This document shows, in pieces, positions 45,264 to 56,340 of a stretch of DNA of 64,000 bases. Below the pieces are notes generated by a model. It was not told where the DNA came from. It saw only the letters and a program-made list of their open reading frames with translations, and ran no database searches. The translations under genes and the position numbers were made by a program. Source of the DNA: Pollenia angustigena (Eukaryota; Arthropoda; Insecta; Diptera; Polleniidae); assembly GCA_930367215.1 (NCBI GenBank), contig OV884058.1, forward strand, positions 168,126,478-168,190,477, given 5' to 3'. Position 1 is the first letter of the stretch. Every line of letters starts with the position of its first letter.

Positions 45264-45782
45264 GAAGCGGCATTAATATTACGGTGAGTAAGAATTTTCT
45301 TGAATCAAGTACAGAAAGATTAATTCAAGTACGGATTTTCAGTAGCAACATGCTTAAATTATCCATATTTAATCCCGATTTCGTACTTGAAGTAATCCGA
45401 AAACGAGATTGGGGTTAACTAAGATTGAACCAATATCAAAATGCGCTTGATTTAAGTATTATAAAGTTGATTTTATCCCGTGCCCAGTGTTGGCAAAACT
45501 TTGTGACCGAAAATGGCTAAATTTACGGAAAAAATGGCTAAAAAATTGCTAAAAATGGGCTAATAATGGCTAAAAGCTTTTTAAAATAAAAACACATTAA
45601 AATTCAATAACAAAACAGAAATAATTAATTTAAAGTGGTTTAGGATGAAATTGTAAGTTAAGATCAATTTGTTAAATAAGAGTAAACGTAAATTAATATT
45701 TTGATAGATATTTAAAAAATTAAATCATCGATAAATTCGATGTCGTTATTAATCATCTCATAGGAATCACTCGGGCCTATTA
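45264..45782. other. AT-rich sequence with AAAATGGCTAA repeats
   Basis: 45484-45600 begins CAGTGTTGGCAAAAC and repeats AAATGGCTAAA several times, like a hAT end with subterminal repeats. No matching right end was found. No gene was seen. Confidence 0.45.
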
Positions 45783-47138
45783 GATTTTATGTATTCAAAC
45801 TTAATAATTTTATTAAGCCGCCACATCTTTTGTGAATACATAAAATCAAAAGTTGTTTACAGATTTTAATCATTTATAGCTTGTAATGTTGTTTTTTATA
45901 TGTCTGCATAAAATTAGAAGCATAGCTGCATTTTTCAATTTTTTATGAATTTTTAAAAACAAAAATTCCGAAATTTTAATAAAAAAAATTGTTTTTTTTT
46001 TCCAGAAAAAAATTATGTTTCTAAAACGACTGCGCATATAAGAAAAACGTTTTACCTTTCTTAAAGTAAATTTTATTGCGGAATTTCGTTTTTTTTAGTT
46101 TTTCAATAAACTAAAGCGTTTTTGAGTTACGCGAACAGATGTTGTGCAACCTCCTTAATTTTCGAAATAACGGTGTATCTCGAAAACCAAAGCCAACATA
46201 AAGAAAAAAGTTTTATTTTTTTAAAGTAAATTTTATTGCGGAATTTCGGGTTTTTTTTAGTTTTTCAATAAACTAAAGCGTTTTTGAGTTACGCGAACAG
46301 ATGTTGTGCAACATCCTTAATTTTCGAAATAACGGTGTATCTCGAAAACCAAAGCCAACATAAAGAAAAAAGTTTTATTTTTTTAAAGTAAATTTTATTG
46401 CGGAATTTCGGGTTTTTTTTAGTTTTTCAATAAACTAAAGCGTTTTTGAGTTACGCGAACAGATGTTGTGCAACCTCCTTAATTTTCGAAATAATGGTAT
46501 ATCTCGAAAACCAAAGCCAACATAAAGAAAAAAGTTTTATTTTTTTAAAGTAAATTTTATTTGCGAAATTTCGGGTTTTTCTAGTTTTTCAATAAACTAA
46601 AGTGTTTTTGAGTTACGCGAACAGATGTTGTGGAACCTCCTTAATTTTCGAAATAACGGTATATCTCGAAAACCAAAGCCAACATAAAGAACAAAAGTTT
46701 TATTTTTTTAAAGTAAATTTTATTGCGGAATTTCGGTTTTTTTTAGTTTTTCAATAAACTAAAGCGTTTTTGAGTTACGCGAACATATGTTGTGCAGCCT
46801 CCTTAATTTTCGAAATAACGGTATATCTCGAAAACCAAAGCCAACATAAAGAAAAAAGTTTTAACTTTCTTTAAGTAAATTTTATTGCGGAATTTCGGTT
46901 TTTTTTTTAGTTTTTCAATAAGCTAAAGCCTTTTTGAGTTGCGCGAACATATGTTAATCTATCTATACAATATATAATTTCTTAGTATGTCAGGATGTTT
47001 GCATGTATGTCCTATTCTTTCCGCAACTTTCTGAAGCCATCTGACGACATAGGAAGCTGAAATTTGGCACACTTGAAGTACTTTCTCTGCGCAAGATCGT
47101 AACGAAGCCATATTTTTGATTTTCGGCTTTTCAACTAG
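45783..47138 (+). mobile_element. Interspersed repeat with an expanded internal array, Helitron-like 3' end
   Basis: The sequence matches, in inverted orientation, 59350-59925. Both copies diverge exactly after TTTTCAACTAG followed by T, which is what two Helitron copies would do at their CTAG|T 3' ends. The 5' side contains TTTTATGTATTCA and its inverted copy TGAATACATAAAA (45783-45846). This copy contains about six units of the 162-bp repeat, the other only one. No coding region was seen. Helitron assignment is tentative because no clear 3' hairpin or 5' TC end is visible. Confidence 0.55.
46050..46960 (+). repeat. 162-bp tandem repeat, about six copies
   Basis: Each unit contains TTATTGCGGAATTTCGG, TTCAATAAACTAAAGCG, TTGAGTTACGCGAACAGATG and AACGGTRTATCTCGAAAACC. 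Copies start near 46073, 46233, 46395, 46558, 46730 and 46883. The units differ by only a few bases, so the expansion is recent. Confidence 0.9.
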
Positions 47139-47622
47139 TATAAATATAAAGATCTGATAGAAAAGATGTTTTTTTTATAATATGGGGAACTTTGGGCCCC
47201 ACCCGCCACGGCTAGGCACCGTCGGATTGGCCTGAAAAATTAGATCATGATTTCTTACATCAAACCTCATATTTTAAGCAGCGCAAACAATTAAATTAAA
47301 AAAAAAAAAAAAATCCCATACAAGATGCGACCAGTCTAATGTATATATTGTACAATATATACGTCGGGGATTATCAACTGCTTTTAGCTTGAATTGGATA
47401 ATATGGTTACCTACCACATTATCAGGAACACAGCTCATGTCACATATAAAACTCTACGAATAAGTAACAAAGCACAGCGGCCCTCAAAGATAACAAAACA
47501 GCTGCCATCGACCAAACTCATTGTGATTTTTGGGCTAGAGACATAGAAAATTTAACAATGTCGATGGAAGCTGCACCCATCGAAGCCTCGGCAAACATTT
47601 AATAACAAACGGCGAGAAATCT
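47139..47622. other. Non-coding, with a 22-bp perfect palindrome
   Basis: 47341-47362 is self-complementary over 22 bp (half-site GTATATATTGT), preceded by a 17-base A run. No gene was recognised in the rest. Confidence 0.6.
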
Positions 47623-48088
47623 ACACGCAGAGAAAAACATGATTAAATATGGTCACCTCCAACAAAACTATTTTTAAAGAAAATGTTAACATATTATTTT
47701 TAATTTGACTATATTATTGTCAACGAGAATCATAATTTTGTTTAATAAGTCCTCCAGCAAGAGCCCACAACCATATTATGGTTGCCTCAAAACAAAACAA
47801 TAATATGTTTTTAAATTAACAATGGTATTATCCTCTTTTTCAAGAGCAACATACTATGGTTGAAAGCCAAACATGCTACTAAATTATTATTATTTTAGTT
47901 ATTATTAACCATAACATGTTCGGAGGCAACCATAATATGGTTGGGGCTTTTTGATGGTGGTCTAATTTAACAATAATATAGTTGTCGGAAACAATAATAT
48001 GGTTAAGTTAAACATAATATGTTTACAATTTTATTTAAAAATATTTTTGTTGGAGGTGCCCATATTTATCATGTATCTCTCTGGGTGT
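47623..48088. mobile_element. MITE with ACACGCAGAGA ends and ATAATATG repeats
   Basis: The left end ACACGCAGAGAAAAACATGA and the right end, reversed ACACCCAGAGAGATACATGA, continue into CACCTCCAACAAAA on both sides, giving imperfect inverted repeats of about 45 bp. The interior is filled with ATAATATGGTTG and its complement. No coding capacity. Related remnants lie at 14560-14829 and about 35105-35374. Confidence 0.72.
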
Positions 48089-48864
48089 TTATTCTTTTTA
48101 AGTTTATTTTATCTCAAAAATACACTTAATGATCACTTTATTTTATAGATGATTATAAAATTTGATTAGTAAGAGACATATTTATATCAATCAAAAAAGA
48201 ACTGTTAAAAAAACAACGTTTGAATTTAAAATTGATCTCTTGACTCCGAATTAAAAACGATTTAGTACTAAAGAAACATTTATTTTGTCTGATCCGCATA
48301 TGAAAAAGAATTTTTAAACCAAACGATTCATTAACGATACACCTTTTTGCCGATACGATACCGATAGTCAAAATAAAATAGCGCCGATATCGATACCGAT
48401 ACGAATATTGAATTTGAATTTTAGTTTAAATAACAAAACTAAAGTAGAGTAAATCCTTTACTATACAAAATTACAGTGTAAAAGATTATTAACCGTCTTG
48501 CGTTTGTCTACAACATTCTTCGAACCAGTGTTCTTAAGGGGTAGATCTCCCAGCTTAACCAGTTTTTGATAGGACCAGTAATTCACTGCCAGGAGGATAT
48601 GAAGGAATTCTCCATGCGTCTGCGTTTGTACTACCACCCAATTTGACGTAGCTAAATAGTTTTGTGCTGCTATAAAGGCCTACACCTTTACGTTTGGCAG
48701 CTCTAGACTGTGTGGGAAGTACCCGCGCACAAAATGCGTGCAGGCTTAAACCTCAATCAATTTCAATATTGACGTCCGTTTTTATAAAGATTAATAAATA
48801 ATTTACAGATTCCTTTTAGGGTCCACGCCTGAAATATTCTAACTGTCGGTGGAGGGTTTCAAAC
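48089..48864. other. Non-coding sequence
   Basis: A patch of CGATACCGATA-type repeats (48336-48410) may be a half of another hAT-like element. 48500-48760 is more GC-rich but shows no recognisable protein or RNA. Confidence 0.4.
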
Positions 48865-50063
48865 TAGGGAATGGTAAATCGATTTCGATTCAAATCGAAA
48901 ATCGATTTTGTGGTAAAAAAATAGATTTTCTAAAATCGAATTTACGTATGCGATTTTATACTGAAATCGATTATTGGGCTTTTAAAATCGATTTTTTATT
49001 TTTATCAACATTTTGGAAATTTTTAATTTTAATCTTAATTAAATCGATAAATTATGGGCATGCACAATACAACTTGAGATTTTTTTGTGCGTACAAACGT
49101 GTGTAGGTGGTATGTTTACGCAGTTTTCCAAGTTTAAAGTTGTAGTCTTACGCAGTTACCTTTTAGTACCCTTGGTATACTTTCAACTTTAATATAAGGG
49201 CTCTTGTTCTTCAGATTTTAAAGTCATCAATGCGCAGTGAACAAAACAGTCCAAACATACCGTACCGAACCAAACACTGAAAGACAGCTTATAGAAATAT
49301 ATTATAGAAGCACAACAGGTGAATTAAGCCATTGCATTTCTGTGGAAATACGCTAATATCAAAACAGACCAGTATGTGGGCATTATTTAAATTTAGTTAT
49401 AAGAAGAGTGAACAACAAAAAGTATGTCATTTATCCTAACAAATCCGAAATTACAAGGAAATAAATCTGCATCTTTCCGACATCAACGAAATGCAAACGT
49501 TTGTTGTCTAAAACTAACTTATAGTAACTAAAGTTAGTTAAACTATAAGTCAGCTTATAGAAATATATTATAAAAACACACCGATGAGGAAAAATGGTCA
49601 AAATCCTTTGAAATATGTACTATCAAAACATTTAGGATTGCCACAGAAATCAATTTCGATCAAAAATTATTTCGTTTTATGTGAAGCAAGATACGAAATC
49701 ACTTTCGATCGGAATTGATTTATGTGACAGGCCTGACTGACTACACAAGAACACAGTTTTAATATGTGAAATGTACTACATACATATCACACTTGTTCCT
49801 CTAAAAGCCATCTTAAAATTTACACATTTTCACTTTTTGCAGCAAAAAAATAAACAATAGTCACAAATACCCACTGTAAAAATCTTAGTTCAATTTCTCT
49901 AGTAGTTTGCCATACAAATGCTGGTTTGATCTTAATCTTTAAAGATTTGGAAATCGATTTTAAAATCGATTTTGAGCTTCGATTAATCGATTGCAAAAAC
50001 CGAAATAAAAAAAGTTGATCGAAAAATCGAAAATCGATTTTGGAATCCATTTACCATTCCCTA
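48865..50063. mobile_element. hAT-like element with ATCGAT-rich ends
   Basis: The ends TAGGGAATGGTAAATCGAT and, reversed, TAGGGAATGGTAAATGGAT are flanked by the perfect 8-bp duplication TTTCAAAC (48857-48864; 50064-50071). The first 160 and last 130 bases carry many AATCGATTT motifs. It is 1199 bp with no recognisable transposase, hence non-autonomous. The 85- and 76-codon frames near its ends are translations of these repeats. Confidence 0.88.
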
Positions 50064-50071
50064 TTTCAAAC

Positions 50072-50511
50072 ATCCGGCACGGCTAAATAAAGCATTCTGA
50101 CTTGTTATAACTAAGACTGTTAAAATAGAGGAGTAGATTTACTGTTATCAAGAAAAAACTAAGCAAATTTATATTTTGAAAGAACAAAAAGAGGTTAGAA
50201 TAAAACTCTTGCAATTATTTGAGATTGTCTTTCATTCAAAAAATTTTGCAGAAATTTAAAAAACAATTAAAAACAATCTGAATTCAAGGCCAGGGCCCTG
50301 TTTCTCAAAGCTACAAGTTACAAATATCGAGTAGAATATAATTGAAACAAAATTTGTAAAATTGTTGCTTTTTTTTAGAAACAGGGCCCAGGTACAAAAA
50401 AATTCCTTAGAGCAAAAATTTCATGATAGGAGAAAAAAAAGGCTAAAAAGAGTAAAAAGGAATTAATGTAACCAAATAACAAATTGATAATATTTTACAA
50501 AACGTATAAAC
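50072..50511. other. Non-coding, with a 96-bp hairpin MITE
   Basis: 50294-50389 has perfect 13-bp inverted ends GGGCCCTGTTTCT/AGAAACAGGGCCC. No target duplication is certain. The rest shows nothing. Confidence 0.5.
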
Positions 50512-51322
50512 TAGGGATTGCTGTTCGGTTTTAACCGAAATCGAAACCGCGGTTTTAAATGCCTAAAAACCGAAACCGAAAACCGACAAAAAAAAAACTC
50601 GGTTTTAGGATTTACTTTAACAATATATAATACTGGAACTTTATATACAAAAACTTTATACATAACAGCTTGCAACAATGGCAAGGTATTTCAAAATTCT
50701 TAAAATTCAAAATAAGTACTAAGAAGAACAAATGTTACCTTTTTAAAACTTAAGTAGACGCCTAATTTGTGTGGCAAAAACTACCACTGGGCCTAGCTGG
50801 GACCAATAGTATTTTGTATGGAGTTTTTGTTGCTATACAAAAAACTCACACTAACGTATGGAGTTTTATGGCTATAGCACGAAACTGTTGTCGGAAAGTT
50901 GAATAATTCTTCGAAAAAACAGTAAAGAAAGAATTCTTATGTGTTGCGTATGCCTTTTGATACGTTTTATTTTGATTTTATAAACAAAATTTTCATTTGG
51001 CCAATTGCGACGCCCACGGTGTTTACACTTTTTTCTCATTTTCTTGTAAAAAAAACACTTTGATTGAGGAAGACATAATGTTTCGTTTTGATATACTTAA
51101 TAAAATTTATAAAAAAAACTGGAAAAAGTCAAATAAAATCCTGGCCAGGCCCAGGTATACAAGGGTTAATTTAAGTACCTGCATTGAAACAAATAAAAAT
51201 ATATATATTTTTATGTATGAAGTTTAACTTTGACATTTTCAAAACCGAAACCGAACCGAAAGCGATCGGTTTTCATTATTTCAAAACCGAAACCGCGGTT
51301 TTACGGTTTTGAGCAAACTCTA
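50512..51322. mobile_element. hAT-like element with ACCGAAACCG-rich ends
   Basis: It starts TAGGGATTGCTGTTCGG and ends TTTTGAGCAAACTCTA, with the perfect 8-bp duplication GTATAAAC (50504-50511; 51323-51330). The ends are filled with AACCGAAACCG and CCGCGGTTTT motifs on both sides. It is 811 bp and no transposase is encoded. Confidence 0.88.
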
Positions 51323-51330
51323 GTATAAAC

Positions 51331-51655
51331 CGACTTGAATACTTTGAAGCAAATTAAATTTAACCAATTACAGCATTTATGTACTTATGGGCTTTTTTGT
51401 TATAATATTTATACAGAATAGTTATTAAAAGTAAGCAAAATAATTTTATCAGGCATGTCACACATTCCGGTCGATTTAGTTTTAGGGTCTTTAGATTAAA
51501 TACAGCCGAAGCTTTTTGCTCATATCTTGCCTTTTTCCGACCAATCTAGTTGAATTAAAAAAGCAATTTTTTCCAGAGAGTATGTGATGTCAACATGTAT
51601 CCATTAAGTTCCCATCATACTATTTTATATAGTATTGCGCCTAGGACTGATATTG
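51331..51655. other. Non-coding sequence
   Basis: No feature was recognised; homology to units A and B begins at about 51656. Confidence 0.5.
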
Positions 51656-51972
51656 AAGAAATTTAAAACGAAATGAAAAGCTTTTAAAAACCATTTCCAC
51701 CTGTGGTGATTGGTATACAAAAAACATGGACACTTTTATATTAACTTATTATTATTTTACTCTCACATGTTTTGAACGAATGCATTGATATTGAAGTCAA
51801 ATTTAATACAAAATTCATTTCCTTAAGAAACAATATCTTCATTAATGAAATTTTTGTTCATACATTCCTGTCTTTTGTTATTTCGCATGACGCTTACGGA
51901 AGGAAACAGCATCGTATTCAGAAGTGCAAGAAAACTTTATTACTTACTTGGTGAATAAATAAATTGTATTAA

Positions 51973-53314
51973 TTAATTTAAAAAATTTTTAAGCATCATC
52001 GACATCGTATAAATCGTCTTTGTAAATTGCAATGCGGTATTCAACGACAATGGAAGAATACCACCAATTGATAAGCCTGAGGCCTGTTGGGAATTTCTTA
52101 ACATTATTAAAAGCATTTTTTGTTCCGGAACTGTTAAATTGTACCAGCAAGAATCGTAAATCATGGCTATGACGTCATCGTTCTGCATTAAAATAGAAAC
52201 AGTTTTAAAAAAATAAATTCAAAATGTTAAGTAATTTTTACCGATACTTCGATAAGGTTTCCCAATGAACAATACGAATAGACCAAGCCAAATAAATAAA
52301 GCAAGTAGGCTGGAGCTGGTGGCCAAATATTCAGAAAAATGCAAACAATTGTACAAATTATACCGAAGAACTCGGTACTAATTTGAACAAAAATTACCCA
52401 AAAAAATGTATTTCTAATTGTCTCACAGAAACTAAAAAATCAATTTATTTTTGAGTTAAATTTCGAGCTGAACATTTTAAAACTTACTTTAAATATTTCT
52501 GATGCCACTTAAATATATCATTCAATGGACCAGCCGATTTTCTAACATCTCTAGGGTTGACCTCCAAAATTGTATCCAGATCATCGAATTTACATTTCAG
52601 AATATTCTTAATTAACGGTATGTGAGCTGCATATATAAAAAGCCACGAATCAATTACAAAATTTCCGAAACCTCCAAAGAATACACAAATTATATGAATG
52701 CCAAAAGTTAAATAAAAACCTAAATTGGTTTGATTATCGATGAAGGGTATCATAAAGGGCATGATTTCTACGCGTCTATTCAAGACAATCAGCATAAAGA
52801 CCGGTACTCCAACTACAGTTAAAACTGTTATGGCCATAACCGTAAATGAAGAAGCCAGTAGTTTCTTGACTAAAGAAATATTGTAACTCAAGCATTTTCT
52901 GTAGGCCAACGATTTAACTTCATAAATTTTATACGTTTCGACGATTTCCTCGTATAAATAACGAAAATTTACTTGCTGGTAAACTACATTCACAAGTTTG
53001 GCATAGCCCTGAAATTTTGGGAGAAAATGCAATAAACATTTGTATTTAAGTTGTCTATTTACCTGTATACCAGTACCCAAAATAGAAATAGCTTTTAATA
53101 AATTATAAAGATTTCTTCTGACAATAACCTCAACATACATGGTGTTCAATTGGAAACCAATTGACAGATTTATCAGTAAAAATATAGCAATTGTCTTCCA
53201 ATCAGTTTCGTAGTTTTCTTTTATAACATCAACTCCACAAAGCCTTGAAATTTTCCGAGTAAAATTTAATATTTTTTTAAATTTATTCAAATATTTGTCC
53301 GTCATTATTTGCAT
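51973..53314 (-). CDS. Odorant receptor (7tm_6 family), copy C
   Basis: The exons are 53063-53314, 52488-53008, 52242-52431 and 51973-52182, giving 390 codons with the same splice positions as copy A. Intron 1 (53009-53062, 54 bp) has no stop and a length divisible by three, so the genomic frame runs straight through it. The GT...AG ends and the clear homology show it is spliced. Exon 4 protein is identical to copy A. Exon 1 and the 5' half of exon 2 differ at many sites (for example FQLNTMYVEVIVRRNLYNLL against FQFYTIYVEVIIKRNYYNLL), so ligand tuning could differ. No disruption was seen. The upstream codons in the same frame (to 53407) are unlike copy A and are probably 5' leader. Confidence 0.9.
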
Positions 53315-53907
53315 AAATAAAGGCTTACAATGACTGTTACTTGATTCGAAGAAAATGAAGTTTTTGGCTTTTAAAGAAGGAGAAGTATCTACTGCACAAT
53401 GGTACATTAAGTCAGTATTACAGATTGAAACTGAAAATCGTATAGGAAAATTGTTGTTAAAAATAAATATTTGTTAATATTTGAATACGCCAAGAGGCAC
53501 TGAAGTCATGACACTTACGATAAAAACTATTTCGCGAATAGTTAATTGTTAGAGTTTTTAAAAAATGTTCCTTTTTTGCAAAACTGTGAAAAGAAAATTA
53601 TTTTGATTACTTTCATGCTTACAATTATCGCTACCTAAACTCTTCCACATTTTTTGAAAATTCAGTTTTTGATGCAGTTCAATAGAGGACATAGTTTGCA
53701 GAAAAAAAATTCTAATCTATGCGATCTATTTGTTGTTTTGCAATGGTACGTAAAAGTGCTAAGTGCAAAAATGCTTTAGAAGTGCTAAGTCCACTTTTAA
53801 TATGACACCTTATAACAAAATATTAACACTTTTTTTGTTTGTAAACTTTAAAATAAGATTAATCTTGTATTTTTTTGGCAAATTATCAAACTAAATTTTT
53901 AATTTAA

Positions 53908-54512
53908 CACTTGTGTTAATACCCAACTTTGTCCACGTTGCTTAGCACCCGTGGTACCCGGGTACCCATTTACAATAATGTTTTAATTATCTATATTTTT
54001 ATGAAATAAAATTAAAATTTTAAAAGCGTATTAAATTATATTTAAGTTAAAATATGATTTTTTAACTTTGTATTGCACAACGGCTTAAATTTAAGACTTT
54101 TTATACAGGATATTATTTTTTAGTATAACAGTTGAACATTTTTGGTCATACATAATATGTAAATGAGACTTGCCCGTATTATAATAATAACGCTTTGGAA
54201 ACTAAACTTATGTAATTTTATGATACAGAATTTAGTTTTTCATAGTTCAAACATGTTTTTGTTGTCCCATAAAGTGTATTGTATTGTATTGGGTACCGGG
54301 GTACCCGGGTGCGTATATTGCGATGGTTAAAGTTTAAGCAATTTTTTTGGAGTATTAAAGGAGCGAAACAATAAATCTCGAATCTGAGTTCGCTTTCTTT
54401 TAAGTTAAATAACGACGATCCAGAAGCTTGTTTAAAAATGTTAATTCTTAATACATTTTTTATGCTTACATACGTAGGTGGGTACCATGGCACCCGGGTA
54501 TTAACACAAGGG
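53908..54512. mobile_element. piggyBac-like MITE in unit C, empty site in unit A
   Basis: Flanked by TTAA (53904-53907; 54513-54516), with ends CACTTGTGTTAATACCC and, reversed, CCCTTGTGTTAATACCC. GGTACCCGGGTACC-type palindromes lie near both ends and in the middle (53950-53970; 54293-54312; 54480-54500). Units A and B have a single uninterrupted TTTAAATGTG at this place (about 17070 and 37615). Confidence 0.85.
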
Positions 54513-54739
54513 TTAAATGTTGTCTAAATGTATTAGCCCAACATAAAGTAACTAATAAGCAAACAATTATTGAAGTTAGTCAAACGTTAATTGAAGGGCC
54601 ACAATTAAATCAATGTCCATTAGCAAAAAATCTAAATACGCCAATTAGCGAGAACGGTGTAGTAAATTTTAATAGAAGACAACCTTAAAAATAAATAAAC
54701 TCAAGGATTATTATTTAATTTTTTTTTGTTTTTTTTTTG

Positions 54740-55440
54740 GAATTAAGCAATATTTCAATTAATTTTTTAAAAACAGATCCTGAAAATTGGAAAGCCAACA
54801 AATAATTTCAAGATGCTTAAAACAAAGTTAAAAATTTACCCAATAAAAAATGGAGCTTCCAACGAAGCAGGTTTGTAAGCGAGAAACATAAAAGTTTCGC
54901 TTACCATTGCGCTTACGGAAGACATGAATTTTATATGGCGAGTTCCCACTTTGAAGCAATACATTTTTGACACATAAAGCGCATTATTCAGCGCATATAA
55001 AAATTGTTTGATGTAACGATCTGCTATACACACTAAATGATTTGATACTGTTATTTTTAAGTATTCTCCCTTACAAACCTGCTTCGTAGTAAGTTATTTT
55101 TTTTATAAAAGTTGTTGAGAGTTCTTTCACTTACTAATTTTTTTTTAAATGTACCTTTAGTGCTTCGCAAAGTGATAAAATTTTTTATTGGGTACAAGTA
55201 GTAAATGATGTGGCAGAACAAAGTGTGACTTTGGCTAACACTTACTTTAATGTCAGAACTTCTAAAAGTGATTTTCAGAATTTATTGCAGGGCATAGACT
55301 ACATCGTAAGAACCCCAATAAATGATTTTTAAGCAAAGCAAAACAAAAGGTTTTGTTTTTAATTTGTCTGTTGGGTATGTGTAATAATATTATAAACTGG
55401 GTACAAAGTAGAGTATCCAATTATTTGACTTTTGGTTTTG
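54740..55440 (+). pseudogene. Relic of the HWDGK/CRHH-family transposase, C-terminal end
   Basis: Plus-strand fragments FKTDPENWKANK, a stop, FQDA (54767-54823) and VNDVAEQSVTLANTYFNVRT then SKSDFQNLLQGID (55197-55300) match the end of the frame at 20490-21242 (IDPENWKAHKSFQNA; AERGVALANTYINVRT; LLQGIE). Sequence downstream to about 55440 matches the 3' flank of that frame. It is interrupted by the MITE at 54838-55193. Confidence 0.72.
54838..55193. mobile_element. MITE with ACCCAATAAAAAAT ends
   Basis: Perfect inverted ends ACCCAATAAAAAAT/ATTTTTTATTGGGT, with TA at both edges (read as TA-CCCAAT...ATTGGG-TA). A second inner inverted pair, ACGAAGCAGGTTTGTAAG and CTTACAAACCTGCTTCGT, is also perfect. 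It splits the transposase relic between QDA.. and VNDVAEQ. No coding capacity. Confidence 0.8.
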
Positions 55441-55547
55441 TTCGAGTAAGATTTTTTAATTTTAATTTTGATATTATTAAACACAAAAAAAAAAACAATA
55501 ATACAAACATGTAGTTTAACAATAAACAATGAAATAATAATTCATAT

Positions 55548-55737
55548 CGCTCTTTATTGCAACATAGTCATATCTCAAAAAATCAAAAGTTTCAAGTTAC
55601 TTTAGCAAGTGTTCATTCATGCCTTCTTTATATGTCAAAATATAATCAGTATTATATCTCAAACTGAACCGAAGTTATTGCAAAAGCCAAGTTTGCTTTT
55701 TTTTGGGATGTGATTTTTATGCAATAAAGGCGCGATA
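55548..55737. mobile_element. Diverged MITE related to 6605-6851
   Basis: Ends TATCGCTCTTTATTGCA and, reversed, TATCGCGCCTTTATTGCA enclose about 190 bp that includes ATCTCAAAAAATC and its inverted counterpart, as in the element at 6605. Confidence 0.5.
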
Positions 55738-56340
55738 CATGCTATATAGATAGTTTTAAAACATTTAAATTAAATAAATCATTTAAAAAATCAAAAAACC
55801 CGGCTGCAAAAGATACAGTTTTAATACATTAAAATGACCGAAACAAGATAAAGGAAATCAAAATTAAATTAACACCAATTCGGTTTAACGGGATCTGTGC
55901 ACGTCAAGTTTTTCTTATCAAGCTCTATGTTAGCATTAGTGAACAGGCGGGAACCAGTAATTTTTTCGGTTTATTATTTGCAATTGTGCCCCACCTGCTT
56001 AACTTAATTCATGTATTAAATATAGGCTTGAGCTCATATATTTTAAGACATTTTTTTATTTACTTCTTATATTTTTGTCTTTTTAGTTCCGGTTTATTTT
56101 GTTAGAGGTGCCAGTTAGTTATGAAAAACTTTTAAAACCTATTTATTATTCCTAGAAATCGAGTGAAATTGAAGTCGATGGAAAAAGTAGATTTTTAAAG
56201 ATATTCATCTTAATCGATTTATTGACCTAAATTGTTCGAGTTATTCGTTATTCGAAATTGGCTATTTTGATTATTTGATCAAATAATGGCGGAAAATTCC
56301 TCGATTAATCGTTGTTCGATACTCTATTGATACTCTAGTA
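55738..56340. other. Non-coding sequence
   Basis: AT-rich. 56150-56340 has scattered ATCGATTT/TTCGATAC motifs like decayed hAT-like subterminal repeats. No gene. Confidence 0.4.

Larger units (their letters stand above)
51656..54640 (+). repeat. Old third copy of the Or segment (unit C)
   Basis: Homologous to 14840-17190 in unit A, including both flanks of the Or gene, but with many substitutions and indels outside the gene. It lacks the surrounding transposons of units A and B and has its own piggyBac MITE (53908-54512). Homology stops near 54640 and resumes near 63775. Confidence 0.85.

Noticed and set aside
52484..53407. A single 307-codon frame as an intronless Or exon
   Set aside because: It reads through a 54-bp GT-AG intron conserved with Or-A/B (which has a stop there) and starts upstream of the conserved MQIM; the spliced model gives a normal 390-residue receptor.
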